A stretch of 64,000 nt of DNA from Flectonema sp. DT1601. Its lineage: Eukaryota; Euglenozoa; Diplonemea; Diplonemida; Diplonemidae. Position numbers and translations under genes: made by a program. This document shows, piece after piece, positions 45,901 through 53,652 of this stretch. The notes under the pieces are model-generated. The model saw only the letters and a list, made by a program, of their open reading frames with translations, was not told the DNA's origin and ran no database searches. The DNA lies in contig OZ025837.1 of assembly GCA_964019425.1 (NCBI GenBank), forward strand, positions 62,001 to 126,000. The letters are read 5' to 3'. Numbering within the stretch: position 1 is the first letter of the stretch; the number at the start of each line of letters is the position of its first letter.

Positions 45901-46764
45901 AAATTCTTCACCGGCTTCCTTGTCACCATGCTTTTCGAATTCATCTTTTCCGTCACGCTTCTCGAATTCGTCACCGGCTTCGGTCTTGTCGCCATCACGC
46001 TTCTCGAATTCATCTTTTCCGTCACGCTTTTCGAATTCGTCACCAGCTTCCTTCTCACCATCACGCTTCTCGAATTCATCTTTTCCGTCACGCTTCTCGA
46101 ATTCGTCACCGGCTTCGGTCTTGTCGCCATCACGCTTCTCGAATTCATCTTTTCCGTCACGCTTTTCGAATTCGTCACCAGCTTCCTTCTCACCATCACG
46201 CTTTTCGAATTCATCTTTTCCGTCACGTTTTTCGAATTCTTCACCGGCTTCCTTGTCACCACGCTTCTCGAATTCCTTTCCGTCACGCTTTTCGAATTCG
46301 TCTTCGTTGTCGTTGTGCGTGTCTTCAGTGAACCCAAGTTTTAATTTAACAACGTGATGTTCATTTAGAAGATTACTTCCGATAGCTTCCTGAAGTAGTT
46401 GGAACGCCATCTCCTTTATTTTTAGATCCGCTGAGATAGTAAAAACTAAAACAGACGAGTCAGAAGTCGACAAAAGAGATGGAAGAAGTGGACTACCCAT
46501 CTTGTTAAGAATACACTGAGAGTCGATTAGTTGTTCTTCCGAAGGATTGAAATTGTCTGAAATAGTTTCAAGTGGGCATATGAAGAGTGGATTTATATTA
46601 ACAACAAGAGAATCACTGTTAACGATGTCCTGCATCGTTTTACAGACAGAATACATCGCATCTGATGAGGGTGGTTCTCTCAGTAACAATGTCGTCAAAA
46701 TATCATCTTCATTAGCAAAACACATCGAAATTAAAGATGCAAATAGCACCGTTGGGAATGACAT
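39931..46764 (-). CDS. Giant secreted-then-anchored protein with about 1,850 residues of Lys-Arg repeats, 2277 aa
   Basis: One uninterrupted 6.8-kb frame with no intron. A signal peptide covers about residues 1-17 (MSFPTVLFASLISMCFA). Residues 18-153 are a globular Cys-containing segment. Residues about 154-2008 are degenerate repeats built from two modules, DEFEKRDGK (9 residues) and DEFEKRDGDKTEAG (14 residues), with variants EEFEKRDGK, EKEAG and DKPEAG. Residues about 2009-2214 form a second globular region with paired Cys (ACPSSVCSSVGCPA) and Asn-x-Thr/Ser sites. Then a transmembrane helix (TLLFIIMGVCCAVLGSFISI) and a 36-residue acidic tail. Every repeat contains Glu-Lys-Arg-Asp, a dibasic site. 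It could be a long charged cell-surface stalk, or a precursor cut at Lys-Arg into many small acidic peptides. Both are inference. Neither globular part matches a family I know. Confidence 0.85.
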   Translation of the reverse strand: MSFPTVLFASLISMCFANEDDILTTLLLREPPSSDAMYSVCKTMQDIVNSDSLVVNINPLFICPLETISDNFNPSEEQLIDSQCILNKMGSPLLPSLLSTSDSSVLVFTISADLKIKEMAFQLLQEAIGSNLLNEHHVVKLKLGFTEDTHNDNEDEFEKRDGKEFEKRGDKEAGEEFEKRDGKDEFEKRDGEKEAGDEFEKRDGKDEFEKRDGDKTEAGDEFEKRDGKDEFEKRDGEKEAGDEFEKRDGKDEFEKRDGDKTEAGDEFEKRDGKDEFEKHGDKEAGEEFEKRDGKEFEKRDGEKEAGEEFEKRDGKDEFEKRDDKTEAGDEFEKHDGKEFEKRDGEKEAGEEFEKRDGKDEFEKRDGDKTEAGDEFEKRDGKDEFEKRGDKEAGEEFEKRDGKDEFEKRDGDKTEAGYKFEKRDGKDEFEKRGDKEAGEEFEKRDGKEFEKRDGEKEAGEEFEKRDGKDEFEKRDGDKTEAGDEFEKHDGKEFEKRDGDKTEAGDEFEKRDGKDEFEKRDGDKEAGEEFEKRDGKEFEKRDGEKEAGDEFEKRDGKDEFEKRDGDKEAGEEFEKRDGKEFEKRDGEKEAGEEFEKRDGKDEFEKRGDKEAGEEFEKRDGKEFEKRDGEKEAGEEFEKRDGKDEFEKRDGDKTEAGDEFEKHDGKEFEKRDGDKEAGEEFEKRDGKDEFEKRDGDKTEAGDEFEKRDGKEFEKRDGDKEAGEEFEKRDGKDEFEKRDGDKTEAGDEFEKRDGKDEFEKRDGDKEAGEEFEKRDGKDEFEKRDGDKTEAGDEFEKRDGKDEFEKRDGDKEAGEEFEKRDGKEFEKRDGEKEAGDEFEKRDGKDEFEKRDGDKTEAGDKFEKRDGDKTEAGDKFEKRDGKDEFEKRDGDKPEAGDKFEKRDGKDEFEKRDGKDEFEKRDGDKTEAGDEFEKRDGKDEFEKRDGKDEFEKRDGDKPEAGDKFEKRDGKDEFEKRDGKDEFEKRDGDKTEAGDEFEKRDGKDEFEKRDGDKPEAGDKFEKRDGKDEFEKRDGKDEFEKRDDKTEAGDEFEKHDGKEFEKRDGDKEAGEEFEKRDGKDEFEKRDGDKTEAGDEFEKRDGKDEFEKRDGDKTEAGYEFEKRDGKDEFEKRGDKEAGEEFEKRDGKEFEKRDGEKEAGEEFEKRDGKDEFEKRDGDKTEAGDEFEKHDGKEFEKRDGDKEAGEEFEKRDGKDEFEKRDGDKTEAGDEFEKRDGKDEFEKRGDKEAGEEFEKRDGKEFEKRDGEKEAGDEFEKRDGKDEFEKRDGDKTEAGDKFEKRDGDKTEAGDKFEKRDGKDEFEKRDGDKPEAGDKFEKRDGKDEFEKRDGKDEFEKRDGDKTEAGDEFEKRDGKDEFEKRDGKDEFEKRDGDKTEAGDEFEKRDGKDEFEKRDGDKTEAGDEFEKRDGKDEFEKRDGKDEFEKRDGDKTEAGDEFEKRDGKDEFEKRDGDKTEAGDEFEKRDGKDEFEKRDGDKTEAGDEFDKRDGKDEFEKRDGKDEFEKRDGDKTEAGDKFEKRDGDKTEAGDEFEKRDGKDEFEKRDGKDEFEKRDGDKTEAGDKFEKRDGDKTEAGDEFDKRDGKDEFEKRDGDKTEAGDEFEKRDGKDEFEKRDGKDEFEKRDGKDEFEKRDGKDEFEKRDGDKTEAGDKFEKRDGDKTEAGDEFEKRDGKDEFEKRDGKDEFEKRDGDKTEAGDKFEKRDGDKTEAGDEFEKRDGKDEFEKRDGDKTEAGDEFEKGDGKDEFEKRDGKDEFEKRDGDKTEAGGEFEKRDGKDEFEKRDGDKTEAGDEFEKRDGKDEFEKRDGKDEFEKRDGKDEFEKRDGKDEFEKRDGDKTEAGDEFEKRDGKDEFEKRDGKDEFEKRDGKDEFEKRDGKDEFEKRDGDKTEAGDEFEKGDGKDEFEKRDGKDEFEKRDGDKTEAGGEFEKRDGKDEFEKRDGDKTEAGDEFEKRDGKEFEKRDGEKEAGEEFDKRDGKDEFEKRDGDKTEAGDEFEKRNGKEIEKLDGDKTEASDELKIQDGLVNDKKTASDFEKEKTNLGDVKNELQDKLDKTNKDAVRSELEDELDGDIKDVPKLRTYLEVLKRPFEISFIEIREAILKAVNRNSKLVEDVVVLFACPSSVCSSVGCPATEEFRISVGCVEMNETTRSFVPTEAKQDLSIVEYELTMEEGANITKAVEMIETDVEVATKSNNSAFSGTKVIAAITIKVNTSDWRHASDSGTLLFIIMGVCCAVLGSFISIMVYLSCFRKEDKETSDVETPSRLVEVPMEEIEVTENLLTVSC
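40740..46305 (-). repeat. 5.5-kb coding minisatellite (27- and 42-bp modules)
   Basis: The DNA of the repeat part of the giant protein. Almost every module contains TTCGAATTC (an EcoRI site inside a longer palindrome) and the sense-strand phrase GAAAAGCGTGACGG. Module lengths are multiples of three, so at least four of the six frames stay open for most of 5.5 kb. Higher-order blocks of several modules are repeated (for example around 41030-41230 and 41460-41640), which shows block duplication beyond single-unit slippage. Variation is mostly synonymous (GCG/GCA, TTT/TTC type). Confidence 0.95.
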
Positions 46765-47349
46765 TTTTTTTTTTTTTTTTTTTTATATATCGGAGTTTTA
46801 AATTTAAAAAACTGTAGAGTTGAGGGATATTACTATACTATACTACAATAAGGATCTATTAAGCTTGGGTTGGAATACTCGCAGGTCGACGCACATAAAT
46901 AAAAAAAAAACAATAAAAGAAGGCATCGTAATATTTGCCTGATTTCTGAGAGGGGGGTAATTTGATACTGCATTTTCAAGCTCAAAAAGGAACAACAATT
47001 TCTCCGACAATCTTGACTGTCAGCGACAGCGTTAGTAAATGTCTGCAAAATAAATAAATAATACCACTGGAGCGACACGTGAACATAGATTATCGCCACT
47101 TGTTTATGTTACCGTAACAGCTTTTTATAAAGCCCTGCCATGAGTACTTAATTAATAATTATATTGTCTTGAAGTGGGGGGATTTCAAACCAAAGGATAC
47201 AACAATCTGGATCTGCTGATTATGTTTGAATACATCAGCATATTGTATCAAAGTTAAATCTAAAGTGAGAGCTACCGACATTTTGATGGATTACTTGAAA
47301 AACTGTTTTTAATGAAGTAAAGAAAAAAAAAAAAAAAATTATTATTTCA
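46765..47349. other. Intergenic upstream of the giant protein; no gene seen
   Basis: T-run at 46767-46784. A stretch at 46920-47121 shows a loose, interrupted match to 22066-22147 and ends with the same GTTACCGTAACAG-type phrase. An A-run precedes the inverted-repeat element. Confidence 0.5.
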
Positions 47350-48119
47350 CATAGATGGAAGTGCCCTCCAAATTTGGAGGGCGCCTGGTGAAAATCAGCC
47401 ACAAAAATTTGTAGGGCCAAAATAGGGCCATTGTAGGGCCAAAATAGGGCCAAAATAGGGCGCTGGAGGGCGCGTAGGGCGCTTTTTTAATTAAATTTAA
47501 TATAATGCCGAGCTCATTTTGACACACCCCTGCCCTCAGCGAGGGTCGAATCGCATCTTATTTGACTTTTCTCCGGTTCGCCCGATCAAATGCGTCTCTG
47601 GGATATCAGTTTACTTGCCACCAGTAAACTTCTTTTTTTTCTCACAAGGTACCGTGAAGACCGGCCTATTAACAGGTTAGTAAGAACGCACTCTCCCTCC
47701 TCGAATCCCTCTATATTCGACTCGGTGCATTCTGCGGGCTAATCAGCTCCTTGTAGATCTGGGATGCATCGTCCACTGAAATGAGTTTCAGCTTCAGGGA
47801 TTGCAGCAGGCTCCGGAAGCTCTCAAGGAGTAGCCTATTGTTTTTGCCATTGTTGACCTCCGAACCATGACCTGGAGGTCTCGGGTTCGAACCCCGTGAC
47901 ACCCTTTTTTCTCTTTTTCGAAAGACTGCCAAGCATGTCAAAAATTTTTTTTGGCTTCTGCGTCAAAATACTTGTGCGTCAGTGTAAGTCGACGTCAATT
48001 TAGCTGTCTTATAGTAATAAAAAAGGTAAAAAAAAGCGCCCTCCAAAATAATATTTATATTAAAAGCGCCCTACAAGCGCCCTACACGCCCTCCAAATTG
48101 TAGGGCACTTCCATCTATG
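47350..48119. mobile_element. Non-autonomous terminal-inverted-repeat DNA element (MITE-like), 770 bp
   Basis: The left end (47350-47383) CATAGATGGAAGTGCCCTCC and onward is the inverse complement of the right end (48087-48119), with one base difference and one indel over 33 bases. Behind each end are clusters of short repeats, TAGGGC and GGGCGC on the left and GCCCTA and GCGCCC on the right, again in inverted orientation. The left tip contains the palindrome CTCCAAATTTGGAG. No transposase is encoded. The middle (about 47500-47920) has a different composition and a Pol III B-box, as though a tRNA-derived SINE sits inside. Target-site duplication is not clear: the flanks are both AT-rich and do not match base for base. 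Subterminal repeats of this kind are typical of hAT- or Mutator-like non-autonomous elements, but the superfamily is undecided. Confidence 0.8.
47884..47910 (+). promoter_or_regulatory. Pol III B-box-like motif with T6 stop, in the inverted-repeat element
   Basis: GGTTCGAACCC (47884-47894) matches the tRNA T-arm/B-box exactly and is followed by ACACCC and six T, a Pol III terminator. Just upstream, GACCTCC and GGAGGTC (47855-47880) form a perfect 7-bp stem. I cannot find an A-box or a matching acceptor arm, so this is not a tRNA gene; it may be the remnant of a tRNA-derived SINE. Confidence 0.5.
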
Positions 48120-48269
48120 ATTTTCAATCATTTATATTTAAAAAAAAACGACGACAACAATAATCACGATTTTCAAAACGAAAAAGGGGGGGAGTGACTG
48201 CGAGGGGAGAGCACACTGTTTTGTGAAGACATCTTCTGTTTCTAAGAATTTTGTTGTTGATGCTCGAAG

Positions 48270-48302
<33 letters not shown>

Positions 48303-48962
48303 CCCCTCCCATCCTAACCCTTTTATTGAACGAAGCATTGCACGTAACGTAGGCAAGGGAGTCAGTTTTTTTAGTAACTTTTTTTTTTTTTTTTTTTTTT
48401 AAATAAAACTCTTATGCATCGAAACAGGCAGGCAACACTGCTCGTAGAGATCGAAAAAAACGATTCCTCGTATCTCTCTTCAAGTAACCTTTGATTGAGT
48501 AAGAAAGCAGTGTGCGCAGGAAAAAGAAAAAAAAAAAAAAAAAAAAACAACAAATCACGACAGGGGAACGGGACATAGTAGAAGGGGGTAAAAACCAATA
48601 AAACAAAACAATTTGAAAAAGGAAAAATATAGGAACATCCATCCATCCTCATTAAAAACTACTATCCAAAAAAAAAAAACAAAAAGAAATTCACACGAGT
48701 AAAAGAATAATATAAAAAAAAAAAAATTAATTTTTTTTTTTTTTTTTTTTTTTTTCCACCCACCCACAGCTTCTATTTTGTTGCTTATCTATTACAAAGA
48801 AAAACTCCGGTTTAGACATTGTCAGAGAAAGAAAAAAAAAAATAACAACAATAAACCCTATTATCTGAAAAAAACCATCATCACTGCAGGCGAAAACACA
48901 ATTTTCCTCGTCTTTTGATCATACATTTCGATAATTACCCGACTTTTTTTCATCTTCTCTTA
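48120..48962. other. Homopolymer-rich intergenic; no gene seen
   Basis: T runs at 48277-48302, 48379-48400 and 48729-48755 and an A run at 48529-48547. Frames here are Phe/Lys artefacts. Confidence 0.5.
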
Positions 48963-50883
48963 TCAGTAATCATCATCAGCTGATTTTTTTGAAGGACAGC
49001 ACCGAGGCTTCAACAACAAGTACACAAATGCTAATCCACAAAAAACCAATAAAGCAATTTGCAAATATTGCATTATAAAACCAATACCACGAAGGTGATT
49101 AACATAAGTACTAAATAAAGAATCAACGACAGTATTCGCAGCATACTCTCTAAACGACATTGCACAGAACTGCGCTACTGTCACTGATGTGAGCAAGACT
49201 AACAAAACGTTGAATAAGAAGCTGCTCATTAAAGTACCGTTGACCTTCATTGGGTGGATTTGAATGATACCAAAATTACATCCGAGTTTAAAACATCCCT
49301 TCACTGCTGCCCACAACATCCACAACGCGAAGGTTGCGTAGGCAATCGTTCCAAAGAGAGGAAAGAATCTGTTTTTTTTTTTTTTTTTTCCCGAAAGTTT
49401 TTTTTGAAAAAGTTTGTTCTCCCAAAAAGGGGTCAGCTCTCGGTTCATCCCGCGTCGCCAGTCCTGCTTACCAGAAGTGGCCCACTTGGAACCAGGATTC
49501 TTCGTCGGGGTTCAATTGAGCAACCCCGCGTTCACGCCCATTTAAAGTTTGAGAATAGGTCGAGGAAATGATATCCCCAATGCCTCCAATCCCTAAAACA
49601 AAAAATAAATAACATACGAATCGAGTCCCTTAAACATGTTATTTAACCACGCATGAGCACCAGTTAGGTTGTACAATATCATGTGAAGAATCCACATAAA
49701 CGAGAGAACGATTCCAAGGATACCCAGTGGTAATTTCAGGTAAGCTACACAAACTTGTCTATCAACATCCATCGACGCCTGAAGTCTTTCCCATCTGAGT
49801 TGTGTTTATTATTATAAACAGTTTTCCGTAAATAAAAAAAAATATTTTTATGTTTAAAAAAAAACATACTTTCTTTCCATCTCAGTTACGGTTTCTTTAA
49901 ATTTGTTTACCTTCTTTTTGGTTCCTCCAAAGAATTCTTTCTTACCAGTGGCTGTCTTATCCTCGAGAGTTTTTCCCTTTTGCAGTAAGGATGTGATCTG
50001 TGTGTGTTATATTTGATGTTTTTTTTTTTTCATCAAGTTTAATATGATTAGTTAAAGAAAACAAATTACACACCTCCTTACCAAGTTCACGTTTGCGTAG
50101 TTCGTAGTCTTTACGACTAAGTTTTTCAGGACGTTCGCGAAAATCATTAATGAGATCCATAGGGAGAGCAATCAAACCAACTCCACCAAATACCATAAAA
50201 CTAACCCATCCAACAAAGCAAAGTAATCCGATCACATAAACAAAAGCAGACACTCTAATTGACAATGTGTCTCCCTTCTGAGCGCACTTATTCGTAGGCG
50301 GAGGAGTCGTTGGGCCTGTTGCGCAGTACTGTGGATCATCACTACAATAACAATCATAATTCAGTGATGGAATTGGTCCTCCCGTAACTGGATTCAGATC
50401 GATATTAGTTGGCGGACTCGTGTAGGAAGTTAAATCAAGATCAGCGTATCCAACAGTGAACCAAAGAATGACAAAGAACAACGTGAAAACAAATATAGTA
50501 GCGAATGTGTATCCCAATGCTGGTCGGATTTGCTCAAGATTTGATTTCTGTTGTGGATCCCAAGCCTCATAATAAAACGTCGCAAAAGGAGTTACAACTA
50601 ACACCCAAACAGCAATGGTCCACAATACTAAATTCCACATCAATACTAAATCAATCCCCCCAGTGCTACCTGCCATTGCAGTTGGATCCCGTTTATTAGC
50701 AACGTCAAAAGGAAGCAGTAGAACTGTAAACGCTGATAAAGCCAACCCAATAACAACAATAACTTTTGGTACGTATGCTTGGTTCGCATCGTCTTCAGAA
50801 CAATACAGCACCACTAGATACACTGCTACGACAAACGTCAGAATAAACCCGACGATGGCTAGGATAATTAGCCACCAATTCAT
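48963..50883 (-). CDS. LMBR1/LIMR-family multi-pass membrane protein, four exons, 506 aa
   Basis: Exons on the complement are 50074-50883, 49870-49997, 49618-49794 and 48963-49368; phases agree throughout. The protein starts MNWWLIILAIVGFILTFVVA and has about nine hydrophobic segments. Family marks include CSEDDANQAYVPKV after helix 1, KFKETVTEMERKWERLQ in the long cytosolic loop before the fifth helix, and FPLFGTIAYATFALWMLWAA then NFGIIQIHPMKVNGTLMSSF near the end. LMBR1-type proteins include lysosomal cobalamin and lipocalin-receptor relatives; the cargo here is unknown. The luminal loop near residue 200 has clustered Cys (CYCSDDPQYCATG). The C-terminus is short, with a Cys-Cys pair (KPRCCPSKKSADDDY). 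The third intron (49369-49617) is longer than the others because it holds a piece of 28S rRNA. Confidence 0.9.
49427..49593 (-). rRNA. Fragment of large-subunit (28S) rRNA inside an LMBR1-like gene intron
   Basis: On the minus strand the intron reads ACCTATTCTCAAACTTTAAA, then GTGGGCCACTTCTGGTAAGC and GCGGGATGAACCGA. These are nearly universal internal segments of eukaryotic 28S rRNA, in the right order and spacing. Between them sits a variable hairpin (CGGGGTT and AACCCCG around a 9-base loop) at the place of a lineage-specific stem. Only about 167 bases of the roughly 3.5-kb molecule are present, so this is a displaced copy, not a working gene. It has the same orientation as the host gene and is much richer in G+C than its surroundings. 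The match is from memory of the 28S sequence, without alignment. Confidence 0.88.
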
Positions 50884-51181
50884 TGTTTTAATGTCCTTTT
50901 TCTTTTTTTTTTTTTTAAGGTTAATTCTGAAAAAGAAGTTTTTTTTAAAAAAAAGGGAGATTAAATCTTTAAAGCTACTCACTGCCTACGATAACTTCGA
51001 CATTCAACGAACAACCTTGGATAGGAGAAAAAAAGAAATAAATTAACCATAAAAAGGAGTTGTTTTTTTTTTTTTTTTCCACTACCAAAAAATAATAAGA
51101 AGTGTAAATGAACAAGATCCTTCTTACAAGAATGTAAACGAAAAAAATAAAGTAGTAGAAAAAGGAGTACTGAAATACAAA

Positions 51182-52792
51182 CTACATCTGATTCATATAT
51201 ATTTTTGGTTGTTTTCTTCCTCGAGGACAATTAGATGAACGCTGAAGGGGTTTATAAAAAGTTCGAGGAGTCGTTTTAACAGAATTCTGATCACCGAATG
51301 AAATGGCAGCAGCGGATACGCTTTGATGACAATTCGGATTAACAACATGAAGAAATCTATTTCTGGAGTGATGATGATAGCCGTCAGGTATATTTATATT
51401 ATCACATCCACTAACTAGTTTAGGTGGAGCAACACGAACATCAACAGACCTACAGAGTGATGTACCAAAGTATCGATCACTACAGCCATCAAGTGCCGCA
51501 TCATGTCTAACCAATGCTTCGTTCATTACTGGGACAGGACTATATTGAAGAAGGCTATTCGGGGCTAGTAATCTCCTTGGTGGTGGTGTTGGACAATGGT
51601 CGTTTGGTTTTTTTGGGATCCTTTTTCGATTTTCATTTTTATTTTTTCCCATCGTAATTCGCATCACCGCAGGACTCAAGACCATCCATAATGCTTCTGG
51701 GCTAAGTTGCCACATCTTTGCAGCGAGAAGAACTCTTTCTTTTTGTTTTTGATGATGCCTTGGAACATGAAAGTCAGTATACAATGGGGTTGTAGGTAGT
51801 TCTGGAGTGTGTCTTTCTCTGAATAGATGACAGTTTCTTCGTGGAAACAGCACCGGTTCTATCATCCCAGTAGCAGGTTTGCTCACGAGATATCTCTCTT
51901 TTATTGAATGCCTCTTACCAACTTCATCCTTTGACAGGATTCTTCTATTTTCAGATTCCCTCAAACTTTCAATTTCTATTATTTTTATGAGCGTCGGAAT
52001 CCATATTCCCATCCTCACAATCAGGGGTCCCCATGAATTCTTTTCAAAGCAAATCGATTTCGCGTGTCTGTGAGCCAGGTACATTCTTTTTATGTCATTC
52101 ACTCTAACTTTCACAAATGCCTTTCGATCTCGTTTTTCATCAAAACTCACCATCTGAATTGAAATTATTTGTAATTCTAAACAAGCACTGTCAGATGATG
52201 TGCACACCGACGTGAGACGTTTATAAAGGCGTGAGTGTTCTCTTTCTTGTGATTGAAATTGTTGTGGTGCGAATAACGACCAAGGTCGATCAGCTTTTTC
52301 ATTATTTATAATCCTACGAGCTCCGATGTCATGAGTCTTTAGGAGGAGGGATTGTTCTTGAAAGACTATCCACTTTAACCTGAGTTGATCTCTTGTTCGT
52401 TTTCCTTCTATGAGACCTGAGAATCTACAGTAAAGACGTTTCTCAATGAATAATTTTCTTCGGTGAGAAACATCAATCGCTGCCTTCTTTGAAATACAAA
52501 ACGATAATATTAAGTATCGATGTTTAAGTTTCGATCTGCATCTCTGAATTGCAGGTTGGATGTGATTTCGTAGTGTCATCAAAGCTTTCAGTCTTGCTGA
52601 CTTTATTCTAAAATAAAGTTTTCTCCACCATCGTTGTAGTTTGCAGATGGATGTCAGGCGAAGACGGGAAGCTCCACTTTTTAACAAACGCATTCGACAC
52701 TTTTCTAAAAACTTTCCAGCTACTGCTCGTAATTTCTCCATCGCTTCACGTTTTCTTGCTAACTCACTCCGCGAGCGGGATCGAGATAACAT
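51182..52792 (-). CDS. Basic IQ-motif protein, 536 aa, unknown function
   Basis: Very basic throughout. An Arg/Ser-rich start (MLSRSRSRSELARKREAMEK) leads to an IQ-type calmodulin-binding motif LQRWWRKLYFR at about 52-62, a fit to the [IL]Q-x3-R-[GK]-x3-R pattern. Residues 65-330 are helical and rich in Arg and Lys, with several Trp. From about 370 the protein is Pro/His/Asn-rich and probably disordered. No enzyme motif, signal peptide or membrane segment is visible. The start at 52792 is the first ATG after a T run. A calmodulin- or cytoskeleton-bound protein is the best guess; I know no close family. Confidence 0.65.
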   Translation of the reverse strand: MLSRSRSRSELARKREAMEKLRAVAGKFLEKCRMRLLKSGASRLRLTSICKLQRWWRKLYFRIKSARLKALMTLRNHIQPAIQRCRSKLKHRYLILSFCISKKAAIDVSHRRKLFIEKRLYCRFSGLIEGKRTRDQLRLKWIVFQEQSLLLKTHDIGARRIINNEKADRPWSLFAPQQFQSQEREHSRLYKRLTSVCTSSDSACLELQIISIQMVSFDEKRDRKAFVKVRVNDIKRMYLAHRHAKSICFEKNSWGPLIVRMGIWIPTLIKIIEIESLRESENRRILSKDEVGKRHSIKERYLVSKPATGMIEPVLFPRRNCHLFRERHTPELPTTPLYTDFHVPRHHQKQKERVLLAAKMWQLSPEALWMVLSPAVMRITMGKNKNENRKRIPKKPNDHCPTPPPRRLLAPNSLLQYSPVPVMNEALVRHDAALDGCSDRYFGTSLCRSVDVRVAPPKLVSGCDNINIPDGYHHHSRNRFLHVVNPNCHQSVSAAAISFGDQNSVKTTPRTFYKPLQRSSNCPRGRKQPKIYMNQM

Positions 52793-53652
52793 TTTATTTT
52801 ATTTTTTTTTTTTTTTGACACCAGAAAGTGTGTAAAAACACTACCGCAACAACTGTCGTTGGAAGAAAAGAATTCAATAATTGAGTTTTAAAGAATTTGT
52901 TGGCTGGAGTTTTTGTCCCAGAAAGGAAACTGGGCAAGAGAGGCTCCTCAATAATACAAGAAGATACCGTAACACGAATAGCCTCTTAGGGGGATTATTC
53001 TTTTACGTGCGTGGGGGGGGGAAGAGTAAGAGTTTTTTTTTTCTTTTTTTTTTTCTTGGTTCAAGTCGGTTTTAAGAAATAACGCAAAACAGATGGGTAA
53101 CTGCTATTTCTCACAGGCCCACTCCCCCTAAAAAGAAAAATCACACAAAATATATCGAAAATAGGGAGGGCAATAGGACAACACCAGTATTCTCCACCTG
53201 CTTGCGATCTCATCCTCTACCTGGCTGCTTAGTGTAAGTATTCCCTCAAGGAAACTCTCTCTGTTTTTTTTTTTTTTTATACCTAAATCCTTATCGTACC
53301 TGTACTTACACATCTATCATTTCAGTTGGTTTTTCACGCACGAAAATTTTCGTTTTTTTTTTTTTTTTTTTTTTTTTTCTTCCCCCTCCTCTCCTCCTGT
53401 TCAACCAACTTTTATCCTCACTGTATATATTGCTAGTTTTAGTTTACCCGATTACTTCTTATTTTGATTCTTCATTTGCAGTGATTCTTGATCAATTTGA
53501 AAGGCAACAGATTCACTTAAAACTGCTACAACAGGTAAGGGTGTGGTTCACTCTATCTTTTCTTCTGAAACAAAAAACTGAGTCATCATCAATTTAGTGA
53601 CTACCACCTTCCAGAATATTAATAACTTCACCGCTCACTGGGTTTGGTCTTT
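52793..53652. other. Intergenic; no firm gene
   Basis: T runs at 53032-53054, 53263 and 53354-53379, and a G run near 53013. On the plus strand 53482-53531 is bounded by TTTGCAG and CAG|GTAAGG and is open in one frame (ILDQFERQQIHLKLLQQ), so it looks like a small plus-strand exon. No partner exons were found. Confidence 0.4.

Noticed and set aside
40740-46305. CRISPR-like regular repeats
   Set aside because: There are no unique spacers; the repeats are contiguous codon modules inside a protein-coding frame of a eukaryote.
40100-46357. Long plus-strand frames (1,114, 1,878, 1,037, 686 and 275 codons) and a second long minus-strand frame
   Set aside because: They are side effects of a repeat whose unit length is a multiple of three. 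Only the 2,277-codon frame has a signal peptide, unique globular ends and a membrane helix.
47850-47912. tRNA gene
   Set aside because: The T-arm/B-box is perfect, but no acceptor stem, D-arm or A-box can be found upstream.
49427-49593. Extra exon of the LMBR1-like gene or a spliceosomal RNA
   Set aside because: One frame is open for about 40 codons, but it does not join in phase with the preceding exon. The sequence instead matches conserved 28S rRNA segments in order, and it does not match U1, U2, U4 or U6.
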